Translations under genes and position numbers: made by a program
Part shown: piece by piece, positions 18,450 through 28,804 of the stretch
How the letters are laid out: every line of letters begins with the position of its first letter
How positions within the stretch are numbered: the stretch's first letter is position 1
Source: Oerskovia sp042887685
GTDB taxonomy: Bacteria; Actinomycetota; Actinomycetes; Actinomycetales; Cellulomonadaceae
Assembly (NCBI RefSeq): GCF_042887685.1
Contig: NZ_JBHVOS010000005.1
Coordinates: 124,001 to 188,000, forward strand
Direction of reading: 5' to 3'
Length of the DNA: 64,000 nt
The notes under the pieces: model-generated
What the model saw: only the letters and a program-made list of their open reading frames with translations
Database searches by the model: none
What the model was told of the DNA's origin: nothing

Positions 18450-19574
18450 TCAGTACCCGAAGACCTGCACCCAGGTGTTGCCCGCGCGCCCCAGCCCCAT
18501 GGTCGTGAAGTCGCAGCCGAGGATGTTCGCGCGGTGCCCCTCGGACGCCATCCAGGCGTCGACCACGGCCTGGGCGGTCTTCTGCCCGGCGGCGATGTTC
18601 TCACCACCCGGTCGTGCGTAGCCCTGGGCGGTGATGCGGTCGCCGAACGTCCGACCGTCGAGGCTCGTGTGGCTGAAGTACCCCTGCGCGACCATGTCCT
18701 GCGCGTGCAGGGTCGCGGCGCGCCCGAGCTGGTCGTCGGCGCGCAGCGCGGGGCAGCCTGCGGCGGCGCGGTGCGTGTTGACGAGGGCGAGGGCGGCGGC
18801 CGTGTCACCCGCGGCGTCCCCCGTGCCCGACGACGTCGCTCCCCCCGCGCTCCCGGCTCCACCGGTCGTCGTGGTCGGGTCGGCGAGCAGCGCGGCCCGG
18901 GTCGCGGGGCCGGCGACGCCGTCGGGCTCGAGGCCGTTCGCGTCCTGGAACGTCCGCAGCGCGCTGTCGGTCCCGGCACCGAAGACGCCGTCGGCCGAGA
19001 CGGTGGCCCCGTGCGCCTGGAGGCGCTCCTGGATCTCCTGGACCTCGGGCCCGGTCGCCCCCTGGCGGGGCGGTGCAGCGGGGGCTTCTGGAGCGGGCGG
19101 GGGCGACGGGACCGGGGCCTCGTCGGTGGGTTGCTCGGGTGACGGCGGGGCGTCGGTCGGCTGGTCGGCGGTGGTGCCCTCGGGCTGCTGCGCGGCACCC
19201 CCGCTGGTTCCGCCGCTCCCCGCCTCAGCGAGCAGCGGCTCGCGTCCGTCGGCGCTGCGGCCGGCACGGTCGTCCCCCCGGCCGAGCGCGGCGTCCCACC
19301 GGGCGCCGAGCGGTTCCAGACCGCGCCCCTCGCCGTTGAGCTCCTGGGTGGCCGGGACCACGAGCAGGCCGCCGACGAGCCCGAGGGTCACGACCGCGAC
19401 CTGCGGCAGGGCACGAGGTCCGCGCGCTCTGCCGCTGACGCCGGTGACGCCGGTCGAGCGGGCGTGCCGGACGGCCTCCGCGCGGCGCCGACGACGCTGG
19501 GCCCGGGACGGCGAGGCGGCGGCCTGCTCGGCGAGCCGGCGCGCGGCACGGGTCTGCGGAAGGTGGTCGGGCAT
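18450..19574 (-). CDS. CAP-domain envelope protein with peptidoglycan-binding domain
   Basis: Envelope protein of 374 residues. It has a basic cytoplasmic N-terminus, one membrane anchor (56-77), a Pro/Ser/Thr-rich spacer (130-170), a PG_binding_1 domain (172-231: VQEIQERLQAHGA, then DGVFGAGT) and a C-terminal CAP/SCP domain (258-374). CAP landmarks are His290, His302 in YFSHTS, Glu325 in GGENIA and His347 in EGHRANIL. The enzymatic role of bacterial CAP proteins is unsettled; wall binding is likely. The ATG at 19574 follows GGAG. The 274-base gap upstream holds the clpB terminator hairpins. Confidence 0.87.
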   Translation of the reverse strand: MPDHLPQTRAARRLAEQAAASPSRAQRRRRRAEAVRHARSTGVTGVSGRARGPRALPQVAVVTLGLVGGLLVVPATQELNGEGRGLEPLGARWDAALGRGDDRAGRSADGREPLLAEAGSGGTSGGAAQQPEGTTADQPTDAPPSPEQPTDEAPVPSPPPAPEAPAAPPRQGATGPEVQEIQERLQAHGATVSADGVFGAGTDSALRTFQDANGLEPDGVAGPATRAALLADPTTTTGGAGSAGGATSSGTGDAAGDTAAALALVNTHRAAAGCPALRADDQLGRAATLHAQDMVAQGYFSHTSLDGRTFGDRITAQGYARPGGENIAAGQKTAQAVVDAWMASEGHRANILGCDFTTMGLGRAGNTWVQVFGY

Positions 19575-19758
19575 CGGGGACTCCGGCGGCACGAGCGACC
19601 TTCCGTCGGTGGGATGTGGGTTGATTGCCCAGTATGCCCCGACGGTGCGGGTGAAAACCAGACGCTCGGTAGGACCAGTTGAGCCCCGGCCTCCGCCGGG
19701 ATTCGGTTCGTCGTCGACCCCGCGCGGCGTGAAGCGACGACCAGCCCCAGGTCGCACG

Positions 19759-19788
19759 GAGGCCCGGTCCCTTCCGGGACCGGGCCTC
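19759..19788. terminator. Perfect 13-bp hairpin
   Basis: GAGGCCCGGTCCC pairs with GGGACCGGGCCTC around TTCC. It is the second of two hairpins after clpB (minus strand), 185 bases before the CAP gene. It may be a back-up terminator or part of the CAP gene leader. Confidence 0.75.
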
Positions 19789-19806
19789 TCACGCACGGCG
19801 CGAGCG

Positions 19807-19843
19807 GCGCCGTCGGGCAGGAGGAGCCTCCCGCCGACGGCGC
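19807..19843. terminator. Hairpin just after clpB
   Basis: GCGCCGTCGG and CCGACGGCGC flank a loop and lie six bases beyond the clpB stop on the minus strand. Probable clpB terminator. Confidence 0.75.
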
Positions 19844-19848
19844 GCGCG

Positions 19849-22464
<2,616 letters not shown>

Positions 22465-22516
22465 GGGGTCTCCGGATACTTCAGGGTCTGGGTCTACCTG
22501 GAACAACAGGACCTGA

Positions 22517-22537
22517 CTTGAGCCTATTCCACTCAAC
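22517..22537. promoter_or_regulatory. HAIR element (HspR operator) upstream of clpB
   Basis: CTTGAGC-CTATTCC-ACTCAAC matches the HAIR consensus CTTGAGT-N7-ACTCAAG at 12 of 14 fixed positions with the correct 7-base spacer. HspR bound here, with DnaK as co-repressor, would silence clpB until heat or misfolding titrates DnaK. The hspR gene is not in the window. Confidence 0.88.
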
Positions 22538-22726
22538 TCTGTCCGTCATGTCGGCGATGAGGCGTCCGAGCCGAGGACCGACCGATGACCGCCCCCTTCT
22601 CACCGCCACCGATCCACGGGATGCTGTGGGTGTGAAGACACGACGGCTCGAACCTCTCGCCACCATCGCACCGGACCACGCAGACCGCACCAGGGCGACG
22701 ACCGTTCGTCCCGCCGGAGGTCTCCG

Positions 22727-23302
22727 ATGAACTTCGCGCTCCTCCTCGTCGCCGCCGTCGTCCTCGTCGGCCTCGTCGTGATCGGCGTCGTCGCCTGGCT
22801 GCTCCTGCGTCCCAAGAAGGTGCCCGTGGCGCAGCCCTACGGCGCACCCGTCGCCGGGTACCCGGGGCAGGGCGGGTACCCGGGGCAGGGCGGGTACCCG
22901 GGGCAAGGCGGGTACCCGGGGCAGGGCGGGTACCCGGGGCAGCCCGGGCCGGGCGGCTACCCGGCCCAGGCCGCCCCGCCCGCCCAGCCCTACGGAGCAC
23001 CCGGCGCACAGCAGCCTCCGTACCAGGCCTACCCCGCGCAGCCGCCGGCCCCTCCGCAGGCGACCGTGGACCCGTACGCCCCGCCGAGCGCGCTGCCCGC
23101 GCCTCCGGCACCTCCCGTACCCGCAGTGCCCGCGGCACCCGCCCAGACCTGGACCGCGCACGTCACCGAGCCCGGCACCGAGCCGTTCGACGACTCCGAG
23201 ATGGACGAGTCGACCCGCCTGCGCGAGACCCCTCAGACCGCCCCGCCGGCGACGCCACCTGCTCCCCCGGTCCCCCCGACAGGCCTCACCCCGCCCGCCT
23301 GA
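22727..23302 (+). CDS. Single-pass membrane protein with GYPGQG repeats
   Basis: No known family. Of 191 residues, 1-28 form one membrane segment (FALLLVAAVVLVGLVVIGVV) followed by RPKK, so the rest is probably cytoplasmic. Residues 44-75 are near-perfect GYPGQG repeats, and the remainder is Pro/Ala-rich with an acidic patch DDSEMDES. The ATG at 22727 has GGAGG. Such disordered tails are common in actinobacterial membrane proteins of the cell pole and septum, but no role can be assigned. Confidence 0.7.
   Translation: MNFALLLVAAVVLVGLVVIGVVAWLLLRPKKVPVAQPYGAPVAGYPGQGGYPGQGGYPGQGGYPGQGGYPGQPGPGGYPAQAAPPAQPYGAPGAQQPPYQAYPAQPPAPPQATVDPYAPPSALPAPPAPPVPAVPAAPAQTWTAHVTEPGTEPFDDSEMDESTRLRETPQTAPPATPPAPPVPPTGLTPPA
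22856..22945. repeat. 18-bp tandem repeats encoding GYPGQG
   Basis: About five copies of GGGTACCCGGGGCAGGGC. One copy differs by a synonymous A. The near-identity points to recent expansion, and copy number is likely to vary between strains. Confidence 0.85.
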
Positions 23303-23314
23303 GACCCACGGCCC

Positions 23315-23354
23315 GTCAGAGCGAGCGCGGCACGGAGCCCACGCTCGCTCTGAC
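23315..23354. terminator. 13-bp perfect hairpin
   Basis: GTCAGAGCGAGCG (23315-23327) pairs with CGCTCGCTCTGAC (23342-23354). It lies 12 bases after the repeat-protein stop and separates it from the hydrolase gene. Confidence 0.75.
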
Positions 23355-23426
23355 AGGCCCGCCCCGGCGGTGGACAATGGCGGGGCGCCGCGGCACCGCC
23401 CGAGTCCGCGCGCGAAGGGCAGCACC

Positions 23427-24467
23427 ATGACGCACGGCTGGCAGCAGGACGTCCTCGGACCCGACTGGGTCGCCCGGACGCTCGACCTCCCGGGAGGCGA
23501 CACCGCGACGCTCGTCCGCAAGGCGACGGGTCCCGTGACCGACGGCGCCGCACCGGACCCCGCGCGACCCACGACCCACGCGTCTCGCCCAGCCCCCGCC
23601 GACGGCGCGACGACCCCGGGCGGTGAGCGACGCCGTCGGGCCGTGCTGTACGTCCACGGCTTCGTCGACTACTTCTTCCAGACCCACCTCGGCGACGCCT
23701 TCGAGGAGCACGGCTACGCGTTCTACGCGATCGACCTGCGCGGGTACGGCCGCTCGCTCGCGCACTGGACCGAGGCCGGCAAGGACCCCAACATGGTCGA
23801 CGACCTGAGCCTCTACGCCCAGGACCTCGACGCGGCGGCCGCCGTGATCCGGGCCGAGGGGCACGACGAGCTCGTCGTCGTCGGGCACTCGACAGGCGGC
23901 CTCGTCACGAGCCTGTGGGCCAACGCGCGCCCCGGCAAGGTGGCTGCGCTCGTCCTCAACAGCCCCTGGTTCGACCTCAACTCGTCCTGGTTCGACCGCG
24001 TGATCTCCACCCGGGTGATCGACGTCGTCGGACGGTTCGCCCCCCGGCTCGTGGTGGGCTCGCTCGACGACGCCTACGGGCAGGCCCTGCACACCGGGAC
24101 CGGCGGCGAGTGGACCTACGAGCTCGGCTGGAAGCCGCACGAAGGCTTCCCCGTCCGGGCGGGCTGGCTGCGCGAGATCCGTCGCGGGCACGCGCAGGTC
24201 GCGCGCGGGCTGCACGTCCAGTGCCCCGTGCTCGTCCTGACCTCGACGCGGTCCGGGCCGAACAAGGGCTGGCACCCCGAGGTCGTGACGACCGACAGCG
24301 TGCTCGACGTCCAGCACATCAAGGACCGCGCGCCCGGGCTGGGCGACGACGTGACGCTCGTCGAGATCGAGGGCGGCGCGCACGACCTCGTGCTGTCCCC
24401 CGAGCCCGCCCGGACGGCGTTCCTCGACGAGGTCTTCGCGTGGCTCGACGAGCGGCTGCCCGCCTGA
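23427..24467 (+). CDS. Alpha/beta hydrolase (monoacylglycerol-lipase-like)
   Basis: Serine hydrolase of 346 residues. The oxyanion region is LYVHGFVDYFF, followed by AIDLRGYGRS, the nucleophile elbow GHSTGG and a C-terminal GGAHDLVLSPE carrying the catalytic His. An acidic residue near VVTTDSVLDVQH completes a possible triad. It resembles lysophospholipase/monoacylglycerol lipase proteins, but the substrate is unknown. There is no signal peptide. ATG 23427 follows AAGGGC; a low-complexity insert (about 35-70) separates the first strands from the nucleophile half. Confidence 0.85.
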   Translation: MTHGWQQDVLGPDWVARTLDLPGGDTATLVRKATGPVTDGAAPDPARPTTHASRPAPADGATTPGGERRRRAVLYVHGFVDYFFQTHLGDAFEEHGYAFYAIDLRGYGRSLAHWTEAGKDPNMVDDLSLYAQDLDAAAAVIRAEGHDELVVVGHSTGGLVTSLWANARPGKVAALVLNSPWFDLNSSWFDRVISTRVIDVVGRFAPRLVVGSLDDAYGQALHTGTGGEWTYELGWKPHEGFPVRAGWLREIRRGHAQVARGLHVQCPVLVLTSTRSGPNKGWHPEVVTTDSVLDVQHIKDRAPGLGDDVTLVEIEGGAHDLVLSPEPARTAFLDEVFAWLDERLPA

Positions 24468-24496
24468 TGCCGCAGGCCGCCGCCCCCGGCGTGCGG

Positions 24497-24559
24497 CCGT
24501 CGAGAACGAGGTCGCGGCCGTCCCGGGGGTCCGGGCGGCCTCAGGTCCGTTCTCGGCGG
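24497..24559. terminator. Imperfect long hairpin between hydrolase and CDF genes
   Basis: Left arm around CGAGAACGAGG (24501-24511) and right arm around CCGTTCTCGGCGG (24547-24559) pair imperfectly. The CDF stop codon (24541-24543) lies within the structure. Likely bidirectional terminator between convergent genes. Confidence 0.5.
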
Positions 24560-25569
24560 CTCGCCCCGTCCGACAGGACCAGGGACGGCTCGCTCGCCGG
24601 GGACACCGAGATGACCGCCCCCGCGATCACGGACGCCGCGGTCGCCCGACGTTCGAGCGCGTCGATGCGCTCGGCGACCACGTGCTCGTCGTCGTCCCCC
24701 ACGAGGTCGACGCTCGCCACCAGGTAGAGCGACCGCGGACCCACGTACTCCAGACGCAGGTACGTGACCCGGTCGACCTCGGGGTCGGCGAGCAGCTCGC
24801 GCAGCGCGGCGTCCCGCGTCGCAGCCCCCGCCGGCTCGCCCACGAGGAAGCGCCGGTTGCGGTCGATGAGGATCCACGAGATGACCCCGAGGATCAGGCC
24901 GACCACGATCGAGCCGATCGCGTCGGGCACGGGCGACCCCGTCACCTGGTGCAGGAAGATGCCGACGAACGCCACGACGAGGCCCATGAGCGCAGCGGCG
25001 TCCTCCGCGAACACGGCCCGCAGCGTCGGGTCGGACGTGACCAGGACGTGCTGGAGCAGGTCGCGCTCGGCCTTCTTCGCCTCCTTGCGCGCCTGCCGGT
25101 TCGCCTGGAGGAACGAGACCCCCTCGAGGACGAACGCGACTCCGAGCACCGCGTACGCGATCCCGAAGTCGTCCGCGGGCTCCGGGTGGACGAGCTCCTG
25201 GATGCCGTGCGTGATCGAGACCCCCGCACCCACCGCGAACAGCCCGAGCGCCGCGAACATCGACCACACGTACGCCTCGCGCCCGAACCCCAGCGGGTGA
25301 TCGTGGTCAGCAGGCTTGCGCGAGCGCTTGTTCGCGAGCAGGAGGAAGACCTCGTTGCCCGTGTCGGCCCACGAGTGCACGGCCTCGGCGACCATCGACG
25401 CCGAGCCCGTCAGCACCGCGGCGGCCGACTTCGCGACCGCGATCAGGAGGTTCGCGCCGAACGCGACGATCACCGTGAGCGCGCTCTCGGCGTGCTCCTC
25501 CGTCTTCACGACGCGAGGACTGTCGGCCACGGGTCGCGTGGGGGGCTGTGCGCTGGGCGGCGAGGTCAT
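24541..25569 (-). CDS. Cation diffusion facilitator (ZnT9-like)
   Basis: Metal cation/proton antiporter of the CDF family, 342 residues, with six predicted membrane segments and a C-terminal cytoplasmic domain (about 245-325). TM2 carries AEAVHSWADTGNE and TM5 carries AEDAAALMG, the pattern of the ZnT9/SLC30A9 branch, where Glu replaces the usual TM5 His. Transport of zinc, manganese or another divalent ion cannot be decided. It lies downstream of the Mrp operon on the same strand, with a 22-bp repeat array between. Confidence 0.87.
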   Translation of the reverse strand: MTSPPSAQPPTRPVADSPRVVKTEEHAESALTVIVAFGANLLIAVAKSAAAVLTGSASMVAEAVHSWADTGNEVFLLLANKRSRKPADHDHPLGFGREAYVWSMFAALGLFAVGAGVSITHGIQELVHPEPADDFGIAYAVLGVAFVLEGVSFLQANRQARKEAKKAERDLLQHVLVTSDPTLRAVFAEDAAALMGLVVAFVGIFLHQVTGSPVPDAIGSIVVGLILGVISWILIDRNRRFLVGEPAGAATRDAALRELLADPEVDRVTYLRLEYVGPRSLYLVASVDLVGDDDEHVVAERIDALERRATAASVIAGAVISVSPASEPSLVLSDGASRRERT

Positions 25570-25611
25570 GTAGCGGGTCTACCACCGGACCTGCCGGGGC
25601 GCGCGGGGGCC

Positions 25612-25699
25612 CGTCACCGTCGGCGGGCACGTCGGGCACCCTCGGCGGGTGTCGGCGTCACCCTCGGCGGGCTGGGCCGTCACCCTCGGCGTCTGCCGC
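25612..25699. repeat. Four-unit 22-bp array of CGTCACCCTCGGCG motif (array 1)
   Basis: Units start at 25612, 25634, 25656 and 25678, exactly 22 bp apart. Each has a conserved core near CGTCACCCTCGGCGG and a 7-8 base variable part. On the minus strand the core reads CGCCGAGGGTGACG. The array covers the last codons of mnhG, supplies its stop codon (TGA in GAGGGTGACG, 25658-25660), and runs into the spacer before the CDF gene. The same motif forms array 2 at 38809-38990. Confidence 0.85.
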
Positions 25700-26095
25700 T
25701 CGGGTCGCCGCCTCGTCCTTCTCGCGGTCCGCCACGTCCTTCTCGCGGTCGGCCGCCTCCTGGTCCGCCGTGAGGTCGTCGAGCACGAGCAGGTCGGGGC
25801 GGACCTTCCCGGTCCGGTAGCCCGCACGACCGACCATGTGCGCCGCGACGGGCGAGGTCATGAGCTGGAAGATCACGACGAGCACGAGCATGCCCACGGC
25901 CGACCAGCTCCGCAGCCGCAGCCCGAGCGCGATGAGCACGAGGATCAGGCCCAGCACCTGCGGCTTGGTCGCGGCGTGCATGCGCGCGAGCAGGTCCGGG
26001 AACCGGACGACGCCCACACCGGCAGCGAACGCGAGGAACGCCCCGCACAGCAGGAAGATCGCGGCGAGCACGTCGGCCACCAGGGTCCAGCTCAT
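25658..26095 (-). CDS. mnhG: Mrp cation/H+ antiporter subunit G
   Basis: Small subunit of the Mrp-type Na+(K+)/H+ antiporter, 145 residues. Three membrane segments (about 5-27, 38-57, 62-82) precede a PhaG_MnhG_YufB pattern with GVVRFPDLLARMHAATKPQ. A hydrophilic tail (100-145) carries a duplicated ADREKD segment (21-bp DNA repeat) and ends in the 22-bp repeat array, so the C-terminus looks recently extended. Its ATG overlaps the mnhF stop (ATGA). Confidence 0.92.
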   Translation of the reverse strand: MSWTLVADVLAAIFLLCGAFLAFAAGVGVVRFPDLLARMHAATKPQVLGLILVLIALGLRLRSWSAVGMLVLVVIFQLMTSPVAAHMVGRAGYRTGKVRPDLLVLDDLTADQEAADREKDVADREKDEAATRAADAEGDGPARRG

Positions 26096-26547
26096 GAACG
26101 TGCCTCCTCGGGTCCGGTCGAGCCGTCGACCTCGGGGGCCGCGGCGTCCTCGGCCTCGTGCAGCGCGTCGGGTTCGTGCTCTGCGCCGTGCTCGGGGTCG
26201 ACGGCCTTGACCTGCTCGCCCTCCTCGGCTTCGAGGCGTTCGGCCTCCTCGGCCGCGATCTCCTCGCGGGTCTTGATGCGCCCTTCACCCTCGGGCTCGA
26301 CCGACGCGAACCGGGCGATGGTCACGGACCCGACGAAGCCCACGAGCGAGAGCACGACGAGGATCGGGATGGTCTCGGTGCGCCGGGACCAGGCGGCCTC
26401 GAGCGCGATGGTGCCGACGAGCGTCGTCGTGAAGACGTCGAGAGCGATGGTGCGGTCGAGCATCGACGGGCCCTTCTCGGCCCGGACGACGGCGAGCGTC
26501 GCGGCCGAGGCGAGGAGCACGGCGCAGATCAGGACGACGACGATCAT
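26092..26547 (-). CDS. mnhF: Mrp cation/H+ antiporter subunit F
   Basis: Subunit F (MrpF/PhaF), 151 residues, three membrane segments in the first 85. The conserved VRAEKGPSMLDRTIALDV follows TM1. The last 60 residues are strongly acidic (EEIAAEEAERLEAEEGEQ) and not part of the family core. The ATG at 26547 overlaps the mnhE stop. Confidence 0.92.
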   Translation of the reverse strand: MIVVVLICAVLLASAATLAVVRAEKGPSMLDRTIALDVFTTTLVGTIALEAAWSRRTETIPILVVLSLVGFVGSVTIARFASVEPEGEGRIKTREEIAAEEAERLEAEEGEQVKAVDPEHGAEHEPDALHEAEDAAAPEVDGSTGPEEARS

Positions 26548-27236
26548 CGCTGCCCCTCCCCTCGGTCGGTACGTCGTTCGGTCCGGCGCGCCGCGTCGCC
26601 GGTGCCGTCGGCCGCCCCGCGCGTGCCCGACGGCGTCGCGCCCACCGGCTCGCCCGTCTCGCCCGCGTAGTGGTACAGCCCGGCGGACTTGAGCTCGTCG
26701 TTCGACGCGAAGGCGCGCAGCACACGGGCCTCGAGGTCGAGCGTGTCCTGGCGGACCTTGTCGGCGCCGCCCGCGGCGTCGAGGTCGAGCACGTGCAGGT
26801 AGAGCATCCCGGTGAGGCGGTGGGCCTCGATGACGAGCGAGCCGGGCACGAGCGAGCTGAGCTCGGCCGTGATCGTCATGTAGATGTCCGAGGGGTTGCG
26901 CAGGCGCACGCCGACCACGGCCCCGTGCGGGGTGTGGCGGAACCTGAAGGCCTGCATGCTCACCTGGAAGGACGCGACGACGAGGTCGGCGACGAACCGG
27001 GCGATCAGCACGACGAAGGACCAGGGGCGCACGGTGCCGCTCGTCGCGATCGACGGCAGCGGCATGAACGTGATGAGCAGGGCGGCGAGCAGGATGCCCG
27101 CGAGGACGTTGCCCCACGACAGGTCGCCCCACAGCATGACCCACACGACGGTGAGCCAGGCGACGGTGCGCCACTGGGCGACGAGGCGGTTGAGCCAGCC
27201 GCCCGCGAGCGGGCCCCTACGACGGTGCAGGCTCAC
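26544..27236 (-). CDS. mnhE: Mrp cation/H+ antiporter subunit E
   Basis: Subunit E, 230 residues. N-terminal membrane segments (about 25-70) include LTVVWVMLWGDLSWGNVLAG, followed by the MNHE domain with ELSSLVPGSLVIEAH and LYLHVLDLDA. A 50-residue basic, disordered tail follows. The GTG at 27236 overlaps the mnhD stop (GTGA), so the genes are translationally coupled. Confidence 0.92.
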   Translation of the reverse strand: MSLHRRRGPLAGGWLNRLVAQWRTVAWLTVVWVMLWGDLSWGNVLAGILLAALLITFMPLPSIATSGTVRPWSFVVLIARFVADLVVASFQVSMQAFRFRHTPHGAVVGVRLRNPSDIYMTITAELSSLVPGSLVIEAHRLTGMLYLHVLDLDAAGGADKVRQDTLDLEARVLRAFASNDELKSAGLYHYAGETGEPVGATPSGTRGAADGTGDAARRTERRTDRGEGQR

Positions 27237-28804
27237 GACCCACCACCTTCCTGCTCCTCCTCGACGAGGTCGTTCGAGACCCCCTGGCCTCGGCCGGTGT
27301 CGTCGGGGAAGACGGCGTCGACGTACGTCGACGGCTGCATGAGGTTACCGGCGGCGCGCTCGGCGTACGAGTACAGCGGCCCGGCGGCGAACGTGAGGGC
27401 CAGGCCGAAGGCGACGAGCGCCGTCGTGGGCCCGACCATTCCGCGCGGGGTCCCCGTCGACGGCAGCTCGACCGGGGCCGTCTGCCAGAACGCCTTGTTC
27501 CACGCCTTGACGATCGCGTAGAGCGTCAGCAGCGAGGTGACGACGCTGCCGACGACGAGCGCCCACGTGAGCGGCGTGCCCTGGGCGACGCCCTCCTGGA
27601 GCAGCCCGACCTTACCGAGGAAGCCCGACAGCGGCGGGATGCCCGCGAGGTTCATCGCCGGGATGAAGAACAGGATCGCGAGCCCCGGCGCGATCTTCGC
27701 GAGACCGCCGAGCTTGTCGAGCGACGTGGACCCGCCTCGTCGCTCGATGAGCCCGACCACGAGGAACAGCGTCGTCTGGACGGTGATGTGGTGCACGACG
27801 TAGAAGATCGACGCCGCCATCCCGGCCTCGGACGCCATCGAGATCCCGAAGATCATGTACCCGATGTGGCTGACCAGGGTGAACGACAGCAGACGTTTGA
27901 TGTCGTTCTGCGCCACGGCGCCGAGGATCCCGATCACCATCGTCAGCAGCGCGAGCCACATGAGGACCGTGTCGAGGCGGTTGTCGGGGAACAGCAGCGT
28001 CTGGGTGCGGATGATCGCGTAGACGCCGACCTTGGTCAGCAACCCGGCGAACACGGCCGTGACGGGTGCGGGCGCCGTCGGGTAGGAGTCCGGGAGCCAG
28101 GCCGAGAGCGGGAAGATCGCCGCCTTGATCCCGAACGCGAGCAGCAGCAGGAGCTGGAGCGTCATGCGGACCCCGGGGTCCACGTCGGGCAGGCGTTCGG
28201 CGAGCTGGGCCAGGTTGACGGTGCCCGTCGCGGCGTAGGTGAGCGCGATCGCGACGAGGAAGATGACCGACGACAGCAGCGCGACGACGACGTAGATCGA
28301 CCCCGCACGGATGCGTTCGCCCGTACCGCCGAGCGTCAGCAGGACGTACGACGCCGCGAGCAGGATCTCGAAGCCCACGTAGAGGTTGAACAGGTCGCCC
28401 GAGAGGAACGCGTTCGCGACCCCCGCCGCCAGGACCAGATAGGTCGGGTGGTAGATCGAGACGGGTGCCTTGTCGTGCCCGTCCGCGACGCCCTGCCCCA
28501 GCGAGTAGAGCAGGACGCAGAGCAGCACGAAGCTCGACACCGTGAGCATGAGCGCGGAGAGCCGGTCGGCGACGAGGTCGATACCGACGGGCGCCGCCCA
28601 CTCCCCGACGTCGACCACGATGGGGCCGCTGTCGGCCCCGACGAGCAGACCGATGGACGCCGCCAGCACCAGGGACAGCGCGGCGACCGAGATGATGTGC
28701 TGGGCGCGCGGGTGGCGCCACAGCGCGAGCGCGAGGCCCGCCGCGAACAGCGGCAGGACCACGGGCAGCGGGACGAGGGTCGCGAAGCCGTAGGTGAGGT
28801 TCAT
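27233..28804 (-). CDS. mnhD: Mrp cation/H+ antiporter subunit D
   Basis: Proton-translocating subunit related to complex I NuoM/N, 523 residues with about 14 membrane segments. The Proton_antipo_M domain (about 120-410) contains the TM5 glutamate in LYVGFEILLAASY, lysines in AFGIKAAIFPLSAWLPD, and DIKRLLSFTLVSHIGYM. The ATG overlaps the mnhC stop. Confidence 0.95.
   Translation of the reverse strand: MNLTYGFATLVPLPVVLPLFAAGLALALWRHPRAQHIISVAALSLVLAASIGLLVGADSGPIVVDVGEWAAPVGIDLVADRLSALMLTVSSFVLLCVLLYSLGQGVADGHDKAPVSIYHPTYLVLAAGVANAFLSGDLFNLYVGFEILLAASYVLLTLGGTGERIRAGSIYVVVALLSSVIFLVAIALTYAATGTVNLAQLAERLPDVDPGVRMTLQLLLLLAFGIKAAIFPLSAWLPDSYPTAPAPVTAVFAGLLTKVGVYAIIRTQTLLFPDNRLDTVLMWLALLTMVIGILGAVAQNDIKRLLSFTLVSHIGYMIFGISMASEAGMAASIFYVVHHITVQTTLFLVVGLIERRGGSTSLDKLGGLAKIAPGLAILFFIPAMNLAGIPPLSGFLGKVGLLQEGVAQGTPLTWALVVGSVVTSLLTLYAIVKAWNKAFWQTAPVELPSTGTPRGMVGPTTALVAFGLALTFAAGPLYSYAERAAGNLMQPSTYVDAVFPDDTGRGQGVSNDLVEEEQEGGGS

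Noticed and set aside
17399..19267. Fusion of lipid kinase and CAP-domain protein
   Set aside because: The two lie in different frames with separate starts; the long frame joining them is a shadow.
19575..19758. Possible c-di-AMP (ydaO) riboswitch before the CAP-domain gene
   Set aside because: The minus strand has CGCTTCACGCCG and a GAACCGAATCCCGG stretch that recall the motif, but the GGGGACCCA, GGGGTGAATC and GTCAGCTnACCTCG cores are missing or misordered. A covariance-model search would decide.
25612..25699. Mini-CRISPR array
   Set aside because: Repeats of 14-15 bp with 7-8 base spacers are far too short, part of the array is coding, and no cas genes are present.
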